A DNA stretch of 64,000 nt from Kocuria sp. (GTDB taxonomy: Bacteria; Actinomycetota; Actinomycetes; Actinomycetales; Micrococcaceae). Positions 44,450-52,555 of the stretch are shown one piece after another. The DNA is taken from NCBI RefSeq assembly GCF_030538595.1, contig NZ_JAUNTS010000001.1, positions 447,439-511,438 of the forward strand, read 5' to 3'. Position 1 is the first letter of the stretch, and every line of letters starts with the position of its first letter. The notes below the pieces were generated by a model that did no database searches, was not told the DNA's origin, and was given only the letters and a program-made list of their open reading frames with translations. Made by a program: the position numbers and the translations under genes.

Positions 44450-44612
44450 CTCCCCCTCCTCCCCTCCTCCCCTCATCCATCGACTCCCCATCCAGCTGCA
44501 CAAAAGAGTGCCAGGACGTGGGAAGTCGGCGGTTTTGGGGGAGGTCAGCAAGCAGATGGGAGCTCGGCAACCTGGTGGGAGCTCGGCGATCCTGATGCCT
44601 GAGCCACCGCAC

Positions 44613-46667
44613 TCAGCGGTCGCGGGCAGCTTTCCGGCGCTGTCTGCGCTTCTCCGCTGCTGCATATCGTTTCTGCGCTTTCTGATCGGCCTGCTGAATC
44701 CGGTCACGCTGCTTTTGAGCAATCGCGCTACGACGTTGCGCCTCTCGGTCACGCTCCAAAGCCCCGCGTGACGGTTTGGCTACCGTCGATCCCCGACCAG
44801 CAGCATCCGTGGTGCCGGTGGTCGTGACAGTCCCGGCGGGCACAGAGGTCCCGGTGAGTGCTGTGGCCGTGCCATGCGCCCCGGAAGACCTACCTGCGGA
44901 CGTAGCCTTGGCCCCGGAGGGTTCAAGGCTTCCGCCCTGGGGGTTTTCACGTTGGGAGTCACCAGCTTGGGAGCCGCCGGGTTGCGAGCCACCAGCTTGG
45001 GAGTCTCCAGCTTGGGAGCCGCCGGGTTGAGACCCCGCCGAGCGAAACAGCCCGCGCGACTTCTTCCCCTGGCTCTCCGTCCGCTGACCATCCATCCCTT
45101 GACGGCCCGTACGCTGGCCGTCCGCCCCTTGACCATCCACCCCATGGTCTTCCACCACGTAATGGTCCACCGATGCGGGGGTGGCTTGGGACGATGAGGG
45201 GATGGGGTGCTGCGGCGACGTCGTTGTGGGAACCGGCGAGCGCACGGCGCGGCTCTGTTCCGCCCACGGTCCTACGGCCGCACCGAGTGCGGCTCCCAGT
45301 GCAACTTCGGCGCCGATGACCAGGGCGCCCTCCCACACCAAGGGGCCCACCAGGTCCATCCGGCCCACGCCGAGTGACCCGGAAGCCAGCCCCAGCAGGG
45401 CTGCCACCAACAGCGCTGTCACCGCGCCGATCAGCACACCGGTGGCCACAATCCCCAGGGGAACGGAGAGCACCCGCCAGGGAATGCGAATGGCGATCCA
45501 CTCGGCCAGATGATTTTCGCCTTCGCGGACAAACCACCATCCGGCCAGCACCCCGCACAACACCACCAGCGCAGGAATCGCGGCCAAGGCAACCGGCGCA
45601 TCCTGCGGCGGCAGGGCGCCAAAGATTGGCAGCAGCGGCAGCGTCTCCACAGAGCTCCCGGCCGGGGATACCAAAGCCCCCTGCCCCAGATAGAACCCGG
45701 CGCCGGAGGCCCAGGACAGGGTCCAGATCACAAAATTGGGCAGCAGGGCCAGGTGCAGGACAAAAAACACGGTGTCCCCGGCCGCGTCCGAACCGAGTTG
45801 CTGCTGGATGGTGACAATCTGCTGCCAGCCAAGACTCACGGCGATGGCCAGCACCACCGCACCCACGGCGATTCCGGCCAAGGCGGCCACCACAGCTGCG
45901 CGCAGCACGGCCCAGAGGTAGGAACCGGCCCAGCGCATTTCCTGCCCCGCCCGGCGGGCTCGCTCCACGGTGGCAGCACCCACCAGAGCAGCCGGGGTGC
46001 CACCGCCGATCAACGCGCCGATGGCGGTGGCCACCACAACAATGACGCCGCCCATGGCCAGCGCGTGCAGCGGATTGGCTTGGGCCACCCCACCGCGCGT
46101 GACCAGCGCGATGATTCCTGCCACCACGGCGTGCACCACACCGGTGGTCAGCACCACGGGCGCCAGGCCCGCACCGTACGGCGCCCTGCGCGCCAAACCG
46201 CTACCGGCGGCAAAGGCTAGTCCAGCTGTCAGCAGGCTCAGCCCCAGCGGGGCAAGGCTCACCACCCCGGTTTGCGCAGCCACCCCCGCAAGGGGAGCCA
46301 CGGACACCTCCAGCGGAATCCCCAGGGACAACAGCCACAGCTGTGCACCCAGCCCCAATCCGGAGCCCCAGGAAAGATCGGCCGAACCGCCTGCAATCAC
46401 GGCGAGCAGCACGGACACCTGCACCACAGCCAGGGTGACGACGGCGATGCTCACCCCCGGAATCAGCCCCCGGGTCCAGGGCACACCGGCAACGCGCGCT
46501 CGCTGCTCGGTTTCGTGGTGTTCTTGGCCTGTTGAGCGCCGCTGGTCTCCAGGGGACCGTGGCCCGCCGGAATCGTGCTCCACCTCTGGACCTGCGGGGT
46601 TGGCACGGCGCGCTGAAGTGTTCGGCCGTGATGGCCTGTTCGGGGAAGTGGGCACGGTGTTCGACAT
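44613..46667 (-). CDS. PerM/DUF6350-like polytopic membrane protein with repeat-rich tail
   Basis: 684 aa from ATG 46667; the 71 residues read further upstream are Cys/His-rich and look non-coding. After a 65-residue polar N-terminus, about eight to ten helices run to residue 470, with FFVLHLALLPNFVIWTLSWA, GAGFYLGQGALVSPAGSSVE and TLPLLPIFGALPPQDAPVAL, the pattern I associate with DUF6350. Mycobacterial PerM, needed for cell division under low divalent cation, neighbours purN the same way, supporting the call. The last 200 residues are disordered: tandem GGSQ/AGDSQ and DGQRTG/DGQRTE repeats, then a strongly basic coiled tail (KQRDRIQQADQKAQKRYAAA). Confidence 0.8.
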   Translation of the reverse strand: MSNTVPTSPNRPSRPNTSARRANPAGPEVEHDSGGPRSPGDQRRSTGQEHHETEQRARVAGVPWTRGLIPGVSIAVVTLAVVQVSVLLAVIAGGSADLSWGSGLGLGAQLWLLSLGIPLEVSVAPLAGVAAQTGVVSLAPLGLSLLTAGLAFAAGSGLARRAPYGAGLAPVVLTTGVVHAVVAGIIALVTRGGVAQANPLHALAMGGVIVVVATAIGALIGGGTPAALVGAATVERARRAGQEMRWAGSYLWAVLRAAVVAALAGIAVGAVVLAIAVSLGWQQIVTIQQQLGSDAAGDTVFFVLHLALLPNFVIWTLSWASGAGFYLGQGALVSPAGSSVETLPLLPIFGALPPQDAPVALAAIPALVVLCGVLAGWWFVREGENHLAEWIAIRIPWRVLSVPLGIVATGVLIGAVTALLVAALLGLASGSLGVGRMDLVGPLVWEGALVIGAEVALGAALGAAVGPWAEQSRAVRSPVPTTTSPQHPIPSSSQATPASVDHYVVEDHGVDGQGADGQRTGRQGMDGQRTESQGKKSRGLFRSAGSQPGGSQAGDSQAGGSQPGGSQAGDSQRENPQGGSLEPSGAKATSAGRSSGAHGTATALTGTSVPAGTVTTTGTTDAAGRGSTVAKPSRGALERDREAQRRSAIAQKQRDRIQQADQKAQKRYAAAEKRRQRRKAARDR
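44953..45030. repeat. short tandem repeats inside the PerM-like tail
   Basis: Imperfect repeats of about 15 bp and 24 bp (GGGAGTCACCAGCTT, GGGAGCCGCCGGGTT units) encode alternating SQPGG and SQAGD pentads. Such in-frame repeats are prone to length change between strains. Confidence 0.7.
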
Positions 46668-46943
46668 CAGCTCTATGGTCGCACGGTTCACCCACTTCCA
46701 CGCGTGTACCGAGGATCTGCCAGGTGTGACACCGAACGGTCCAATGCTGCGCTCAGGGCAGGATTCCCAGCGGGGCATCGGTGCGCTGTTTCCGCGTTGT
46801 GCCTCGTGTGTTGTGTCCCGTGTGCACTGTGATGTGTGCCGTGCACACTGCCCCGTGTGCTGTGTCCAGGCGTTCATCATGCCTTCACCACGCCGTCACC
46901 CTGGCGTGTGCCTCAGTCCAGGTGGGGCGCACACGGTGGAAGG

Positions 46944-48131
46944 GTGAGAATCGCCGTGATCGCAGAACAGTTCCTCCCCCACATGAACGGTGTGACACAT
47001 TCGGTAATCCGAGTGCTGGAGCACATGAAGAACCGCGGCCATGAAGTCATGGTGGTGGCACCATCCGCGGACCCCCTGCAACTCACGCACGTGGTGGAGG
47101 CTTTTGACGGCGCCGCCGCCGGAGTCCCCCAGCTCCAGGGAATACCTGTGCACCGCCTCCCAGCCTTTCCGTTGGCCGGCTATCCGGAAGTCCGCGTGGC
47201 CGGGGGCACGGTGCAACGTCTGCGCAAGATTCTGACCAGGTTCGGCCCGGACATGGTGCACGTGGCCTCCCCCTTCGTCCTGGGGTGGCGTGCCATCCAA
47301 GCAGCCCACCAGATGGCGCTGCCCTGCGTGGCGGTTTATCAAACGGACATCCCGGGCTACGCCGCCCGCTACGGCGCAGCCTTTCTGGAAGATGCCCTGT
47401 GGGCCCACGTCAAGACCATGCACAACACCGCCACTTTGACCTTGGCGCCGTCCACCACCTCCATTGACCACCTGCAGCAAAGAGGTGTCCAGCGCATCAG
47501 CATGTGGCGCCGCGGGGTGGATGCGGTGCGCTTTGACCCGGCCCACCGGGATGAGCAGTGGCGCAGCCAGGTTGGTGGCGGTCGCAAGCTAGTGGGTTAT
47601 CTGGGGCGGTTGGCTCCGGAAAAGCAGGTGGAAGACCTGGCTGTGCTGGATTCCCTGCCAGATTCTCGGCTGGTGATTGTGGGCTCCGGGCCGGAACGCG
47701 CCCAGTTGGAGCAACGCCTGCCGAACGCTCATTTTGCGGGTTTCCAAACGGGCTCTGAATTAGCTCGCCTCATGGCCTCTTTCGATATTTTTGTGCACCC
47801 CGGGGAATTTGAAACTTTCGGTCAAACCATCCAGGAGGCCATGGCATCAGGCGTTCCGGTGGTGGCCACGGGTCGCGGTGGGCCGGTGGACTTGGTGGAT
47901 CAGTCCCGCAACGGGTGGCTCTATCAACCCGGCAATCTGGATCAGCTCAAAACCCAGGTTCAGGACCTCTTGGGAGACTCCGGCAAGCGGCAGGCATTTG
48001 CGGTGGCGGCTCGGGAAACAGTGAAGGATCGGACCTGGTCAGCGCTGGGAGATCAACTGTTGGAGCATTATCACCGGGCTTGGATTGCGGCTGGCCGCAG
48101 CTCCTCCGGGGCCACCCATGCAGCCCTCTGA
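46944..48131 (+). CDS. GT4 glycosyltransferase, MgtA/PimB-like mannosyltransferase
   Basis: 395 aa from GTG 46944; a frame opening at 46836 adds a Cys/Pro-rich stretch without support. The N-terminal domain has RIAVIAEQFLPHMNGVTHSV and HEVMVVAPS. The C-terminal domain has VGYLGRLAPEKQVEDL, the nucleotide-sugar motif FVHPGEFETFGQTIQEAMAS and GVPVVATGRGGPVDLV with the E-x7-E pattern. Related actinobacterial enzymes use GDP-mannose on lipid acceptors; manC in this window would provide the donor. It is divergent from the PerM-like gene. Confidence 0.88.
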   Translation: MRIAVIAEQFLPHMNGVTHSVIRVLEHMKNRGHEVMVVAPSADPLQLTHVVEAFDGAAAGVPQLQGIPVHRLPAFPLAGYPEVRVAGGTVQRLRKILTRFGPDMVHVASPFVLGWRAIQAAHQMALPCVAVYQTDIPGYAARYGAAFLEDALWAHVKTMHNTATLTLAPSTTSIDHLQQRGVQRISMWRRGVDAVRFDPAHRDEQWRSQVGGGRKLVGYLGRLAPEKQVEDLAVLDSLPDSRLVIVGSGPERAQLEQRLPNAHFAGFQTGSELARLMASFDIFVHPGEFETFGQTIQEAMASGVPVVATGRGGPVDLVDQSRNGWLYQPGNLDQLKTQVQDLLGDSGKRQAFAVAARETVKDRTWSALGDQLLEHYHRAWIAAGRSSSGATHAAL

Positions 48132-48190
48132 GAGCACCTGGTAACGGCGCCCAGGGACCACTACCCCCGTCCCCTGAATTGAGCCACCAG

Positions 48191-48218
48191 TTGACCTCAG
48201 TCTCCAACTCGGTAGGCT
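48191..48218 (+). promoter_or_regulatory. sigma70-type promoter of the choline operon
   Basis: TTGACC (48191-48196) and TAGGCT (48213-48218) are 16 nt apart, giving a leader of about 155 nt before the transporter gene. Confidence 0.5.
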
Positions 48219-48254
48219 GTTGGTGCTCTCCAGGGATTTCAACAGGCGGGTTTC

Positions 48255-48273
48255 ATGCTCTTTGAATGAGCAT
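48255..48273. promoter_or_regulatory. dyad in the choline operon leader
   Basis: ATGCTC and GAGCAT flank 7 nt (TTTGAAT), just downstream of the proposed promoter. It could be an operator for a choline-responsive repressor or a leader hairpin. No BetI-like gene is adjacent. Confidence 0.3.
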
Positions 48274-48380
48274 TTGACCGCGATTTCTGCTGGGAGTTTT
48301 TCATTGTCCGCAGCGGGCCCAACGCGGCCTGTCCGGCGGTCATGAGGCAGTTCCCAAGAAGTCCGCTTCAAGGAGGCACC

Positions 48381-50630
48381 GTGTCCGCGTCCACAGCTCC
48401 CGCCGCAAAGGGGTCAGACGCTCCGCCGTCGTCCTCCGGTGTGCTGCAACCACCCGCGCTGAACCCCAAACCCCAGGTCAACTGGTGGGTCCTGGTGGTC
48501 ACAGGCGTGATCGTGATTGCGGTGTCCATATGGGCCATGATTGATCCCGTCCAGGCAGAAACCGCCATCGGCTCCGTGGTGGGCTGGGTAGCCACCAATC
48601 TGGGATGGTTCTACGTCCTGACCTCCACCGTGGTGATCGTGTTCGTGCTGATCGTGGCCTTTGGCCGCGCGGGCAAAACAAAAATGGGACCGGATCATTC
48701 CTCCCCGCAGTTCAGCTTGTTCACCTGGACTGCCATGCTCTTTGCCGCGGGAATCGGCATTGACCTGATGTTCTTCTCCGTGGCCGAGCCCGTGAGCCAG
48801 TACTACGCACCGCCGTCGGGCGAAGGTCAAACCCTGGAAGCCACCCGCCAAGCCGTGGTGTGGACCCTGTTCCACTACGGGATCACCGGCTGGGCCATGT
48901 ACGCCCTGATGGGCATGGCCTTTGGGTACTTTGCCTTCCGGCACGGCCTGCCTCTGAGCATCCGCTCCGCGCTCTACCCCCTGATTGGGCGTCGCGTGTA
49001 CGGACGAGCCGGGGACGCCGTGGACATCGCGGCGCTGCTGGGCACCATTTTTGGTGTGGCCACGTCCCTGGGTATTGGCGTGGCCCAATTGAATTACGGG
49101 CTCTACCTGATGTTTGGCATCCCAGAATCCACGGCCGCCCAGGCCGGGCTCATTGCAGTGGCGGTCATCATGGCCACCATCTCCTGCGTGTCCGGAGTGG
49201 ACAAAGGCATCCGTCGTCTGTCCGAACTCAACGTGATCCTGGCCATCGTGCTGCTGCTCTACATCCTGATCACCGGTCAGACAGCCTTCATTCTTGATGC
49301 GCTGGTCAACAACCTGGGTGATTTTGTGGCGGGCTTTGGCGGGATGACCCTGAACACTTTTGCCTACGACGATGCCGGCGAGTGGATGGCCGGCTGGACC
49401 CTGTTCTTCTGGGCCTGGTGGATTGCCTGGGCACCTTTTGTGGGACTGTTCCTGGCGCGAATTTCGCGCGGACGTACCCTGCGTGAGTTCGTGGTGGCCA
49501 CCATGACCGTGCCGTTTGCCTTCATCCTGATCATGATTTCCGTGTTCGGAAACAGCGCACTGGCCATTGTCACTGGCGGCAATGACGCCTTCGGTGAAGT
49601 CGCCATGAACCAGCCGGAGCGCGCTTTCTACTCCCTGTTGGAGCAATTCCCGGCGGCACCTGCGGTGATTGCAGTGGCCACGGTGACCGGCATGCTGTTC
49701 TACGTGACGTCCGCAGACTCCGGCGCCTTGGTCATGTCCAACTTCACCTCCACCATTGCCGATCCCAAACAGGACGGAGCCCCCTGGCTGCGTATTTTCT
49801 GGTCTGTGGCCACCGGTGTGCTGACCCTGGCCATGTTGATCGTGGGTGGTATCACCACGCTGCAAAATGCCACATTGATCATTGGGCTGCCATTTGCGGT
49901 GGTCATGTACCTGATCATGGTCAGTCTCTGGAAAGCACTCCAAGTGGAGATCTCTCAGACCCGCAGCTCGGACAGCTCCCGCGCCTCGATGGCGGCGGGA
50001 CGGTCGGGGCGCAGCACGGAGGGCCACTGGCGTCGTCGTTTGCGCCGCGCCACCTCCTACCCCAGCGCAGCCCAGGCCACTCAGTATTTGGACCGTGTGG
50101 CCGAGCCCGCTCTGCGGGAGATTCAGAAGGAGATCCGGGCCGAAGGTGCCCAGGCCACCCTGGAACGCACAGCGGTGGAGGGCACGGGCACTGAATCGCT
50201 GAGCCTGCGGGTGGACATGGCCCCCGAACGCGATTTCATGTACCAGCTCTACCCGGTTGCTGCCCCGATTCCGTCCTTTGGGCGCCCGGATTCGAGGCCC
50301 ACCCAGGACGCTTACGTGCGTCTGGAGGTCTTCTCCCACACGGGTTCACATGAATACGACATCCTGGATTACACCCGCGATCAGATCATTGACGATGTCC
50401 TGGACCACTACGAACGCCACCTGGAGTTCCTGCGGCTCAGCTCCTCCCAGGGTGGCAACACCCAGCTTTCCCTGGACCCGCATGCGGTGCCCACCTGGGA
50501 GGCAGACGATTTTGACACCGACCTCAACACCGCCGCATTGCCCGTGGTGGAGGCAGGCTCCCCCACCGGGCGCCACCGGGACAGCACAGCAGACGAATCA
50601 ACATCAGCATCGGAAGGAAACCACTCATGA
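48381..50630 (+). CDS. betT: BCCT-family choline transporter with C-terminal regulatory domain
   Basis: 749 aa from GTG 48381 (AAGGAGG four bases before); residues upstream to 48342 are not needed. Twelve helices occupy 25-540. The glycine stretch GIGIDLMFFSVAEPVSQYYA and the aromatic motif FFWAWWIAWAPFVGLFLARI are the BCCT substrate and signature regions. Residues 545-749 form a cytosolic domain (YLDRVAEPALREIQKEIRAE; MAPERDFMYQLYPVA; HEYDILDYTRDQIIDDVLDH) as in BetT-type proton-coupled choline uptake proteins that sense osmolarity. ATGA overlap with betB. Confidence 0.93.
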   Translation: MSASTAPAAKGSDAPPSSSGVLQPPALNPKPQVNWWVLVVTGVIVIAVSIWAMIDPVQAETAIGSVVGWVATNLGWFYVLTSTVVIVFVLIVAFGRAGKTKMGPDHSSPQFSLFTWTAMLFAAGIGIDLMFFSVAEPVSQYYAPPSGEGQTLEATRQAVVWTLFHYGITGWAMYALMGMAFGYFAFRHGLPLSIRSALYPLIGRRVYGRAGDAVDIAALLGTIFGVATSLGIGVAQLNYGLYLMFGIPESTAAQAGLIAVAVIMATISCVSGVDKGIRRLSELNVILAIVLLLYILITGQTAFILDALVNNLGDFVAGFGGMTLNTFAYDDAGEWMAGWTLFFWAWWIAWAPFVGLFLARISRGRTLREFVVATMTVPFAFILIMISVFGNSALAIVTGGNDAFGEVAMNQPERAFYSLLEQFPAAPAVIAVATVTGMLFYVTSADSGALVMSNFTSTIADPKQDGAPWLRIFWSVATGVLTLAMLIVGGITTLQNATLIIGLPFAVVMYLIMVSLWKALQVEISQTRSSDSSRASMAAGRSGRSTEGHWRRRLRRATSYPSAAQATQYLDRVAEPALREIQKEIRAEGAQATLERTAVEGTGTESLSLRVDMAPERDFMYQLYPVAAPIPSFGRPDSRPTQDAYVRLEVFSHTGSHEYDILDYTRDQIIDDVLDHYERHLEFLRLSSSQGGNTQLSLDPHAVPTWEADDFDTDLNTAALPVVEAGSPTGRHRDSTADESTSASEGNHS

Positions 50631-52126
50631 GTGAAACCCTGTACATCAATGGCCAGTGGGTGGCTGCCACCAACGGCGGCACCCGGGACATTCACTGCCC
50701 GGCCAACGGCGAATTCGTGGCCACCGTGGCAGAGGCCGACGCCGATGACACCGCCCTGGCCATTGCCGCAGCCCACGCTGCCTACGACGACGGACAGTGG
50801 GCTGCTGTTCCCGCGCCGGAACGCGGGGACTTCCTGCTGCGCGTGGCCGCAGCCATCCGCGAGCGCAAAGACGAGTTCGCCCGCGCCGAGTCCCTGGACA
50901 CCGGAAAGCGCCTGGTGGAGTCGGAGATCGACATGGACGACATTGCCGCGTGTTTTGACTACTTTGGCAAAATCGCCGCCGAGCACGCGGGACGCATGGT
51001 GGATGCCGGAGACGCCAATGTGATCTCCAAGGTGGTCACGGAGCCGGTGGGGGTGTGCGGACTGATCACCCCGTGGAACTATCCGCTGCTGCAAGCCGCC
51101 TGGAAGGTGGCCCCGTGTCTGGCTGCCGGTAACACCTTTGTGCTCAAACCCGCTGAGTTGACCCCGCACACGGCCATCCTGCTCATGGACGTCTTGGAGA
51201 AGGCGGGGCTGCCCGCTGGCGTGGCCAATCTGGTGCTGGGCGCCGGAGCCCAGGCCGGTGCCTTGCTGTCCACCAGTGAAGACGTGGACATGGTCTCCTT
51301 CACCGGCGGTCTGGTCACCGGCTCCCTCATTGCGCAGGAGGCCGCCAAGACTGTCAAGAAGGTGGCCCTGGAACTGGGCGGCAAAAACCCCAACGTGATT
51401 TTTGCCGACGCCGACTTTGACGCCGCCGTGGACAATGCCCTCAATGCCGCATTTGTGCACTCCGGTCAGGTGTGTTCGGCCGGCGCCCGCCTGGTGGTGG
51501 AGCAGTCCATCGCGGAGAAATTTGTGGATGAACTGGTACGCCGTGCGGAACTGATCAAGCTGGGCGGTCCTTTTGATGACCAGGCTGAAACCGGCGCCTT
51601 GATCTCCGCCGATCACCGGGACAAGGTGGCCGCTTACGTGGACCATGCCCGCGAGCAGGGCGCCAGGGTTCGCTGCGGAGGGGCCTTTGCCACGGGCACG
51701 TCCGCAGATGGTTCCCTGGAGTTGGAGTCCGGGTACTACTACCTGCCCACCGTGATTGATCAGTGCAGCCGGGAGATGGACTGCGTGCACGATGAAGCCT
51801 TTGGCCCCACCGTGACCGTGGAAACCTTCGCATCAGAGGATGAGGCAGTGCAGATTGCCAATGACACCGTTTACGGGCTGGCTGGTGCCGTGTGGTCCCA
51901 GGACGCCGGGCGCGCTCAGCGTATTGCCGGGCGTCTGCGCCACGGGACCATTTGGATCAACGACTTCCACCCCTACCTGCCCCAGGCGGAATGGGGCGGC
52001 ATGAAGCGCTCCGGCGTGGGGCGCGAACTCGGTCAGCACGGGCTGGCCGAGTACCAGGAGGTCAAGCACATCTACCAGAACACCAGCCCCGCCGTCACCG
52101 GGTGGTTCACCGACCACAGCGCCTGA
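50627..52126 (+). CDS. betB: betaine-aldehyde dehydrogenase
   Basis: 499-aa ALDH-superfamily enzyme. YINGQWVAATNGGTRDI start, cofactor region TPWNYPLLQAAWKVAPCLAA, catalytic Glu in KVALELGGKNPNVIF and catalytic Cys in FVHSGQVCSAGARLVVE. Oxidises betaine aldehyde to glycine betaine with NAD(P)+. Choline oxidase downstream can itself perform both oxidation steps, so BetB probably pulls the pathway forward and limits aldehyde leakage (inference). Coupled to betT by a 4-bp overlap. Confidence 0.94.
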   Translation: MSETLYINGQWVAATNGGTRDIHCPANGEFVATVAEADADDTALAIAAAHAAYDDGQWAAVPAPERGDFLLRVAAAIRERKDEFARAESLDTGKRLVESEIDMDDIAACFDYFGKIAAEHAGRMVDAGDANVISKVVTEPVGVCGLITPWNYPLLQAAWKVAPCLAAGNTFVLKPAELTPHTAILLMDVLEKAGLPAGVANLVLGAGAQAGALLSTSEDVDMVSFTGGLVTGSLIAQEAAKTVKKVALELGGKNPNVIFADADFDAAVDNALNAAFVHSGQVCSAGARLVVEQSIAEKFVDELVRRAELIKLGGPFDDQAETGALISADHRDKVAAYVDHAREQGARVRCGGAFATGTSADGSLELESGYYYLPTVIDQCSREMDCVHDEAFGPTVTVETFASEDEAVQIANDTVYGLAGAVWSQDAGRAQRIAGRLRHGTIWINDFHPYLPQAEWGGMKRSGVGRELGQHGLAEYQEVKHIYQNTSPAVTGWFTDHSA

Positions 52127-52206
52127 GCCCGGTCCGGTCCGAACCGTCTGAGGACCAGCCCAACAACCTAGGGACCGGAACTCACGCACAGAGAGGAATC
52201 GCCACC

Positions 52207-52485
52207 GTGGACCCGTCAACTAATCACCCACCCGAAGACCTCGCCGAGTGGATCCTGGGGTGCCGCTTCCGGACTACCAGGATGGGCCGCAGCTACCGGG
52301 TGGAGCAGGTGGATGATTTCTTGGACCACGTGGCCCAGTACTCATCTGACCGGCTCACCGCACGACGGCTCATGGGTGAAGTGGCCGGCAAGAAATTCGA
52401 CACCGTGCGTTTCGGGACCGGGTACAGCATCGAGGACGTCGACACGTTCATGCAGCTGCTCCAGGACGCACTGCGCCGCGTCTGA
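52207..52485 (+). CDS. small DivIVA-motif protein inside the choline operon
   Basis: 92 aa from GTG 52207 with GAGAGGAA upstream. Two consecutive copies of the DivIVA-domain motif are visible: FRTTRMGRSYRVEQVDDFLD (about 20-39) and FDTVRFGTGYSIEDVDTFMQ (about 65-84), each with the F-x-T-x-R-x-G-x-x-Y-x-x-x-x-V-D-x-F pattern. There is no coiled-coil extension, so it is not a polar-growth DivIVA. It lies between betB (80 nt) and codA (70 nt) and is presumably co-transcribed; function unknown. Confidence 0.8.
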   Translation: MDPSTNHPPEDLAEWILGCRFRTTRMGRSYRVEQVDDFLDHVAQYSSDRLTARRLMGEVAGKKFDTVRFGTGYSIEDVDTFMQLLQDALRRV

Positions 52486-52555
52486 CCCGAGCCCACCGCA
52501 CCGCAGCGCCCAACCCAGCTGAGTACGCAGCCGAGTACGAGAAGGAAAGAAAATC

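Noticed and set aside
44953..45030. CRISPR-like array
   Set aside because: Repeats are in frame, short and without unique spacers; they encode a low-complexity tail.
46668..46880. 71-residue extension of the PerM-like protein
   Set aside because: Cys/His/Thr-rich translation of a GTGTGC-rich intergenic stretch; no ribosome site.
48414..50339. 641-residue minus-strand frame within betT
   Set aside because: His/Gly/Gln-rich shadow with no motif; BCCT motifs are on the plus strand.
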